DNA of 60,207 nt from Pirellulales bacterium (GTDB lineage Bacteria; Planctomycetota; Planctomycetia; Pirellulales; JALHPA01). Of the stretch, positions 55,642 to 60,207 are shown in pieces. Positions within the stretch are counted from its first letter, which is position 1; the number at the start of each line of letters is the position of its first letter. Location: the NCBI GenBank assembly GCA_033762255.1, contig JANRLT010000037.1, positions 1 to 60,207 on the forward strand, given 5' to 3'. The position numbers and the translations under genes were made by a program. The notes beneath the pieces are model-generated. The model ran no database searches. It was not told the DNA's origin and saw only the letters and a list, made by a program, of their open reading frames with translations.

Positions 55642-57825
55642 ATGATGAAATTAGCGCTTCGCTCGTTGCCAATCGGTTTCCTGTTGATCATGTTGGTCTG
55701 TGGTTCGGCACATACCGAATTACCCGCTGCCACCGAATCGGAAATTTCCGCTAGTTCGGCTATTCCTTGGAAAACCAATCTCCGGGAAGCCCAACAGCTT
55801 GCCACGGTAACGCGCCAGCCGGTGGTTCTCTATTTTTATTTGCCGGGAACGGCCCCGACAACGCGCTGCGAAGACACCATCTTGCGCCATGCCGATGTTC
55901 ACCGCCAACTGACAAAACAGGCGATCCCCGTGCGGATCAATGTGCGCGACGTCCCCTACACCGCCCGGCACTTTCAAGCCACCGATCCGGCCCAATTGCC
56001 CCTGATCGTAGTGCAAAGCCCCACACAACAAGAGCTGCTGCGGTTAACGATTCCCGACACGGGAGCAGCCCTAGCCAAGCTCTTACAACCGATCCTAGAA
56101 CCCGCTGCCAATGGGCTGGCTTCCGCGGAAACGCCTAAGGCTGACTTGGCGGCCACGCCCTCCCCTACGAAACAGCCCGCGACAAGTTCCTCAACAACTT
56201 TGACAGCATCCCCTCAGCCAGCCAAACCCGCAACTCCAGCCGCAAAAAACGCTGACCCTGAGGACGCGACCTTGCCCGGCCATATTGCCACCACAGCGCC
56301 GGAAAAGCCCAAGACGACCCCTGATCCCGCGACTGTTCGCGCCGATACTTCCCAAACCGCCGCAACCACCGGCGTTCAGGATACGACCGTTGTCAAGGTT
56401 TCCCAAGTAGTTCCAAGTACCGGCCCGGCAATTACCTTAGGCTCACCTCAATTATCCAACCAGCCCGCCAGTTCCCTGTTCCCGCTGAGCAGTCAACCCA
56501 TCTCCCGCGCTCCCGCGGCAAATTTTCAGTACCCCGCGAATCCCCCCGCCCCCTCCCCGGTGGCGGCGGTCGCCGCGACAACAGCTGCAAATCCAAAGCT
56601 GACTCCCGCCGCCGTGGAAGCGAACGCTCCCCATGTTAGCCCAGCTCCCCCCATGAGCGCCCCCCCCCAAACGCCCTCGGGGACTGGGCCTGCGCTAACG
56701 GCAACATCCCTTCCCGCTAGCGTTGTGCCAGTTTCCCCCGCCCAACCCGCGGCAACTCCCGCAATCAGTGGTTATGCGGGAATTGATAGCATCCCCTTTC
56801 AACCGGTTGTCGGAGGATCAATCCCGCCTCGGGGTGTATCCGCATCCCCAGCGGTGACTCCCCCGGCCACAAATACGCCCACGGTCTCCTCCCCCGTGGC
56901 ATCGGCCGGTGTGGTTGCCTCCCCCTCAAACATAGTTCCAACGGGCAATTCCGGGACGACAGCGGGATCCCTGCCTGCTGCCCAACCCCCGCAGCCTTCC
57001 CCGCCAGTCCTTCCCCATCCGCTCGCAATCACCGCGCAACCGCCGTTTTCCAATCCTACCACCGCCTCGAATACGCCCCCGGGTGGCTTGGTTCAGCCCC
57101 TTGTTTCCTCGGTCAATCCGATACGAACAGCGGCGGCGGGACCGCCAAGCCCGGCGATCTCCGCTTATAGCACAGAGAATTACGAGAAGTATTTGGGGCA
57201 GCCATTGACGGGGGGATCGCCACAGCCCAAGACGACTACATCCAGCCCGGTACCTGTGCCGCCCGGTCCAGCGTCGTTGGCGATCGTACCCCCGGCGTCC
57301 GCCGCTTCCCCTGTTTCTAGCCCGTTAGCGGTGGCGGTTCCCTCCGAGATAACTCCGCTGGGCCCCGTGCAGTTGCCGCCGGTAACTACCGGCGCGGCCA
57401 CGCTTAACCCGCCGCGCAACAAACAAGAAGCCGCGGGAAGCCCCCAACATTTGGCCCTGGATGGATACTGCCCCGTGACCCTGCTGGACCATCGCAAACT
57501 AGGGTCCAAAGCCTGGGTCAAGGGAAATTTGGATTTTGGCGTTGTGCATCGGGGACGGACGTATCTCTTTGCCGGAAAAGAGCAACAGCAAAAATTCTTG
57601 CTGAGTCCCGATAAATATAGCCCCGCGCTTTATGGACATGATCCCGTCTATTTGGCTCAACAAGGGCATTATGTGTTGGGTAAGCGCGAATATGGCTTAT
57701 GCGTCGGCGAGCGGATGTTCTTGTTTGCCAATGCCGCGTCGCTCAAGGAATTTCAAACCCATCAAGAGCAGTATCTGACACTAGCGCGGCAGGCGGAATT
57801 GCCCGCAGGCACCAGCTTGCGATGA
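55642..57825 (+). CDS. Exported thioredoxin-fold protein with long Pro-rich linker and two YHS-like domains
   Basis: The 727-residue protein begins with a signal peptide (LPIGFLLIMLVCGSAHTE). Residues 40-150 have a thioredoxin-like fold (LREAQQLATVTRQPVVLYFYLPG, then PLIVVQSPTQQELLRL), without a CxxC pair. A Pro/Ala/Thr/Ser-rich linker of about 430 residues follows. The C-terminus has two YHS-like modules (YCPVTLLDHRKLGSKAW, TYLFAGKEQQQKFLLSPDKYSP and YGHDPVYLAQQGHYVLGKREYG, MFLFANAASLKEFQTHQEQYL). It may sense or carry metal in the periplasm. The start is 55642, with a second ATG immediately after; the upstream frame to 55426 lacks a family match. Confidence 0.75.
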   Translation: MMKLALRSLPIGFLLIMLVCGSAHTELPAATESEISASSAIPWKTNLREAQQLATVTRQPVVLYFYLPGTAPTTRCEDTILRHADVHRQLTKQAIPVRINVRDVPYTARHFQATDPAQLPLIVVQSPTQQELLRLTIPDTGAALAKLLQPILEPAANGLASAETPKADLAATPSPTKQPATSSSTTLTASPQPAKPATPAAKNADPEDATLPGHIATTAPEKPKTTPDPATVRADTSQTAATTGVQDTTVVKVSQVVPSTGPAITLGSPQLSNQPASSLFPLSSQPISRAPAANFQYPANPPAPSPVAAVAATTAANPKLTPAAVEANAPHVSPAPPMSAPPQTPSGTGPALTATSLPASVVPVSPAQPAATPAISGYAGIDSIPFQPVVGGSIPPRGVSASPAVTPPATNTPTVSSPVASAGVVASPSNIVPTGNSGTTAGSLPAAQPPQPSPPVLPHPLAITAQPPFSNPTTASNTPPGGLVQPLVSSVNPIRTAAAGPPSPAISAYSTENYEKYLGQPLTGGSPQPKTTTSSPVPVPPGPASLAIVPPASAASPVSSPLAVAVPSEITPLGPVQLPPVTTGAATLNPPRNKQEAAGSPQHLALDGYCPVTLLDHRKLGSKAWVKGNLDFGVVHRGRTYLFAGKEQQQKFLLSPDKYSPALYGHDPVYLAQQGHYVLGKREYGLCVGERMFLFANAASLKEFQTHQEQYLTLARQAELPAGTSLR

Positions 57826-57893
57826 TGAAATCACATTTGTCGAGAACGCCGCTCATCAGGAATTCATGAACGGGGCGGCTCGCTGGCACCCAC

Positions 57894-57922
57894 TCGACCC
57901 GTCCGGGGGTCTATTCTATAAT
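57894..57922 (+). promoter_or_regulatory. Candidate promoter of the ABC ATPase gene, probably leaderless
   Basis: TCGACC (57894-57899) and TATAAT (57917-57922) are separated by 17 nt. The ATG at 57929 lies only 6 nt after the -10, so transcription would begin at or next to the start codon. Confidence 0.5.
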
Positions 57923-57928
57923 CGCGGC

Positions 57929-58921
57929 ATGCCGCCGGTTGTTTCCGCAGCCAATCTGACCAAGACCTACACCGTGGCCGTCAAACAAAGCGGTTTTTGG
58001 GGGGCGGTGCGCGGATTGTGGCGACCCGAAAAGCGCGCCGTGGACGCCGTGCGGGGCATTGACCTGCATATCGAACGCGGGGAGTTTGTCGCGTTTCTCG
58101 GCCCAAATGGCGCGGGAAAAACCACCACCCTCAAGCTGCTGTCGGGTATCATCACCCCCAGCGCGGGAACCGCGCAGGTCCTCGGTCATGTCCCCTGGCT
58201 GCGCGAAAATCCGTTCCGCCGCCGTTTTGCCCTGGTCATGGGCCAGAAAAACCAGCTCTGGTGGGACTTGGCCGCCCAGGAATCTTTCCGCCTGCATCAA
58301 GAAATTTACAATATCCCGCCGGTTGATTATCAACGCAATCTCGACGAACTTGTCGAACTCTTGGGCGTGGGAAAATTGCTCACCCGGCCCGTGCGCGAAC
58401 TGTCGCTGGGCGAGCGGATGAAAATGGAACTGATCGCGTCACTGTTGCATTCGCCCGAGGTATTATTTTTGGATGAGCCGACGATCGGCCTGGATGTCGT
58501 GGCGCAGCACAATATTCAACAATTTTTAAAGCGGTATCAACAAGAGCGGGGCATCACGATTTTGTTGACCAGCCATTATATGAAGGATATCGCGGCGCTC
58601 TGCCGCCGGGTGATTATCATCGCCCAGGGAAAGATCATTCATGATGGATCGCTGGCGGACATCGTGGAAACATTTAGCGGGCACAAGCTGGTGACGCTGG
58701 AACTGGCGGAAGAACCGGCCACGGCGCGGCTGGCGGAATATGGCGAGGTGCAGGAGCTGAGAATGCCGATGGCCCGCTTAAAAATTCCCCGCGACGAAGT
58801 CCCCGCCCGGTTGGCGAAATTATTGTCGGAATTGCGGGTGGCGGATGTCAGCGTGGAGGATCCGCCGCTCGAGGATGTGATCGCGCTGGTCTTTGCCCAG
58901 GCAGAGGCGGAAGGGGGTTAG
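57929..58921 (+). CDS. ABC transporter ATP-binding protein (ABC-2 / COG4586-like)
   Basis: The 330-residue ATPase has Walker A GPNGAGKTTT, Q-loop region ALVMGQKNQLWWDL, signature ELSLGERMKMELIASLLH, Walker B VLFLDEPTIGLD and H-loop TSHYMKD. The C-terminal 90 residues form an additional domain. It resembles the ATPases of exporters that normally lie next to two DUF990-type permease genes, but none follow here. The start at 57929 is preceded by a -10 box 6 nt away, so a leaderless mRNA is likely. An upstream in-frame start would lie before that box. Confidence 0.92.
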   Translation: MPPVVSAANLTKTYTVAVKQSGFWGAVRGLWRPEKRAVDAVRGIDLHIERGEFVAFLGPNGAGKTTTLKLLSGIITPSAGTAQVLGHVPWLRENPFRRRFALVMGQKNQLWWDLAAQESFRLHQEIYNIPPVDYQRNLDELVELLGVGKLLTRPVRELSLGERMKMELIASLLHSPEVLFLDEPTIGLDVVAQHNIQQFLKRYQQERGITILLTSHYMKDIAALCRRVIIIAQGKIIHDGSLADIVETFSGHKLVTLELAEEPATARLAEYGEVQELRMPMARLKIPRDEVPARLAKLLSELRVADVSVEDPPLEDVIALVFAQAEAEGG

Positions 58922-59064
58922 CGCCGACCAGCGCGCGAAAAAAAGGGGGCATCCGCGACGACTGGTCCTGCTTTTTATTGTTTTGGACTGGAAAACCACG
59001 CATGGCAAGATTTGGCTTGTCAGGCGGAGCACCCCGCCCCTAAAATTCAGGGGCAGCATACTTT

Positions 59065-59070
59065 TATAAT
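59065..59070 (+). promoter_or_regulatory. TATAAT box close to the nucleoside hydrolase start
   Basis: A perfect TATAAT ends 9 nt before the ATG at 59080. The -35 region is weak. A hairpin CCCCT-N7-AGGGG (59037-59053) lies just upstream. Transcription would start within 0-4 nt of the ATG. Confidence 0.4.
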
Positions 59071-59079
59071 AGGCTGGAT

Positions 59080-60012
59080 ATGCCCCGCAAAATCATCATC
59101 GACGTCGATCCGGGAATCGATGGCGCCGTGGCCCTGGCGCTCGCGCTGTTTGACCCGCGACTAGAAGTCGTGGCGGTCACCGCGACAGGGGGGCGGGTTT
59201 CGTCCGCGCAAGCCACCAAAAACGTGCAGACGATCATTGAAACGCTGGATCCCCCCCGCTGGCCGCGGATCGGCGCGGCGTACGTCGATCAACTGACCTC
59301 GGGTGATGCCGCCCGTCTGCACGGCGCTGACGGCCTGGGAAACGCCGACCTGCCCAGCGTCGGCCTGGCCAAGCTGCTATCCGCCGAAAAGCTGCTGGTC
59401 GAAACGGTGCGGGAAAATCCCGAGGATATCACGCTGGTCGCGCTGGGCCCCTTGACCAATGTGGCGCGGGCGATGCATCTGGACCACCATTGGCAAAGCC
59501 AGGTCGGTCGGGTGTTGATTAGCGGCGGGGCCTTTTTTGGACCGGGAGATGTCACGCCCGCCGCGGAGTTGAGCTTTTATAATGATCCGTTTGCGGCGCG
59601 GCAAACCGTTAAATCTCCTATGACCAAGACGCTGCTTCCGGCCGATGTGGCGCGGCAGCTCAGTTTCAGCTTTGCGATTATCGACCAGTTACCGGCGGAA
59701 ACTACCCGCGTGGGCAAATTTCTGAGAAAAATCATCCCCTATGCCATGCGGGCCCAACGACAAGAACTGGGACGCGAGGATCTAGAATTAAACTCTGTCG
59801 CGGCGATCGTGGCTCTAACCAATCCCGAACTGTTCGAGACGCAAGAGCACGCCATCGATGTGGAAACAGAGGGAACGCTTGCATTAGGGGCATTGATCGC
59901 CGATCGCCGGAATGTCCGCGAGTGGCGCAATAATGCCGAAGTGATTGTATCATTGGACGCCGCTGCGGTGCGTGATTGTGTGCTGCGGGGATTGGCCTTG
60001 GCCACGGCATAA
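59080..60012 (+). CDS. Inosine-uridine-preferring nucleoside hydrolase homologue, degenerate active site
   Basis: The 310-residue protein has the nucleoside hydrolase fold: IIIDVDPGIDGAVALALAL at the N-terminus, HGADGLGNADLP, LVALGPLTNVARAM and SGGAFFGPGDVTPAAELSFYNDPFAA. In the calcium-binding DTDPGxDD motif the last Asp is Gly, and the C-terminal HDP motif is not present, with LNS at the corresponding place (ELNSVAAIVALTNPELF). It may be altered in activity or specificity. The start at 59080 fits the family exactly. Operon membership with the ABC ATPase is doubtful as it has its own TATAAT. Confidence 0.87.
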   Translation: MPRKIIIDVDPGIDGAVALALALFDPRLEVVAVTATGGRVSSAQATKNVQTIIETLDPPRWPRIGAAYVDQLTSGDAARLHGADGLGNADLPSVGLAKLLSAEKLLVETVRENPEDITLVALGPLTNVARAMHLDHHWQSQVGRVLISGGAFFGPGDVTPAAELSFYNDPFAARQTVKSPMTKTLLPADVARQLSFSFAIIDQLPAETTRVGKFLRKIIPYAMRAQRQELGREDLELNSVAAIVALTNPELFETQEHAIDVETEGTLALGALIADRRNVREWRNNAEVIVSLDAAAVRDCVLRGLALATA

Positions 60013-60207
60013 ATCTTGGACGCGTTCGAACGAATCAATGGGGGCTAGTATTTTGTAAAGGGACGAAAAATTGATCATTAATACACTTTCTAGCTAAATG
60101 TAGCGCAACTAGCAATTTATGAAGGCATGCAGTATTACTGGGTTATTTCCGCATGACGCAACCGCGTTGTGGTAGAATTTTTTGGCTTGCGGTATTCCCA
60201 GGGTAGC

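Overview
The window reads as a chromosomal segment of a planctomycete, most likely a Pirellulales-type member of the PVC group. The evidence is gene content: a PVC-type membrane-bound dehydrogenase with C-terminal haem-c site, a PSCyt1/DUF1549/DUF1553 (PSD1) protein, two SUMF1-fold secreted proteins, an ECF sigma factor beside a TPR-type Ser/Thr kinase, a GAF-HlyD membrane protein, an LptD-like outer-membrane protein and a secreted EF-hand protein with a planctomycete-style LEARQMLAG leader. Many starts lack a Shine-Dalgarno sequence, and intergenic DNA is rich in short hairpin and 7-8-mer repeats. I see no rRNA, convincing tRNA, transposase, phage gene or CRISPR array.

Layout. 1-1000: 5' part of a citrate synthase gene (minus) that looks Bacteroidota-like. 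1124-5295 (minus): NAD+ synthetase, hemC, dcd and a small coupled gene. 5544-8765 (minus): large cytochrome-type dehydrogenase. 9276-11426: uvrB. 12161-15592: PSD1 protein. 15741-16176: HicB-HicA toxin-antitoxin pair with a promoter and nested inverted repeats. 16417-19874 (minus): RluA-type pseudouridine synthase, SUMF1 protein, M24 peptidase. 20308-22446 (minus): sucC-sucD. 22818-27883: PQQ-type propeller protein, proS (minus), recA, IscA-type Fe-S protein. 28133-29383: cobL. 29503-33916 (minus): GAF-HlyD protein, HlyD adaptor, site-2 protease. 34231-40103: trans-sulfuration enzyme, second RluA-type enzyme, LptD-like protein. 40206-43744 (minus): ECF sigma factor, four-helix-bundle protein, Ser/Thr kinase. 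44262-49766: EF-hand protein, sat (minus), YHS/TRASH protein, second SUMF1 protein. 50291-60012: larB (minus), HAD-UbiA fusion, rho (minus), a 1.2-kb gene-free region, thioredoxin/YHS protein, ABC ATPase, nucleoside hydrolase homologue.

Most genes are housekeeping (TCA cycle, NAD, haem, cobalamin, DNA repair, translation, transcription termination). Those that clearly belong together are sucC-sucD, hicB-hicA, the coupled small gene-dcd-hemC run, the SUMF1-RluA pair joined by TGATG, the GAF-HlyD/HlyD/S2P run and the sigma/kinase locus.

The most unusual material is non-coding: a four-helix-bundle gene bracketed by inverted CTCCA-octamer arrays inside the sigma/kinase locus; an 18-bp-period GCCA array upstream of rho; facing heptamer arrays between the EF-hand gene and sat; a family of GTAG-linked palindromes; a 21-nt element present in opposite orientation at two loci 7 kb apart; and a hairpin repeat that became part of a coding sequence. 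All readings come from inspecting the sequence and from family knowledge; no database search was run.
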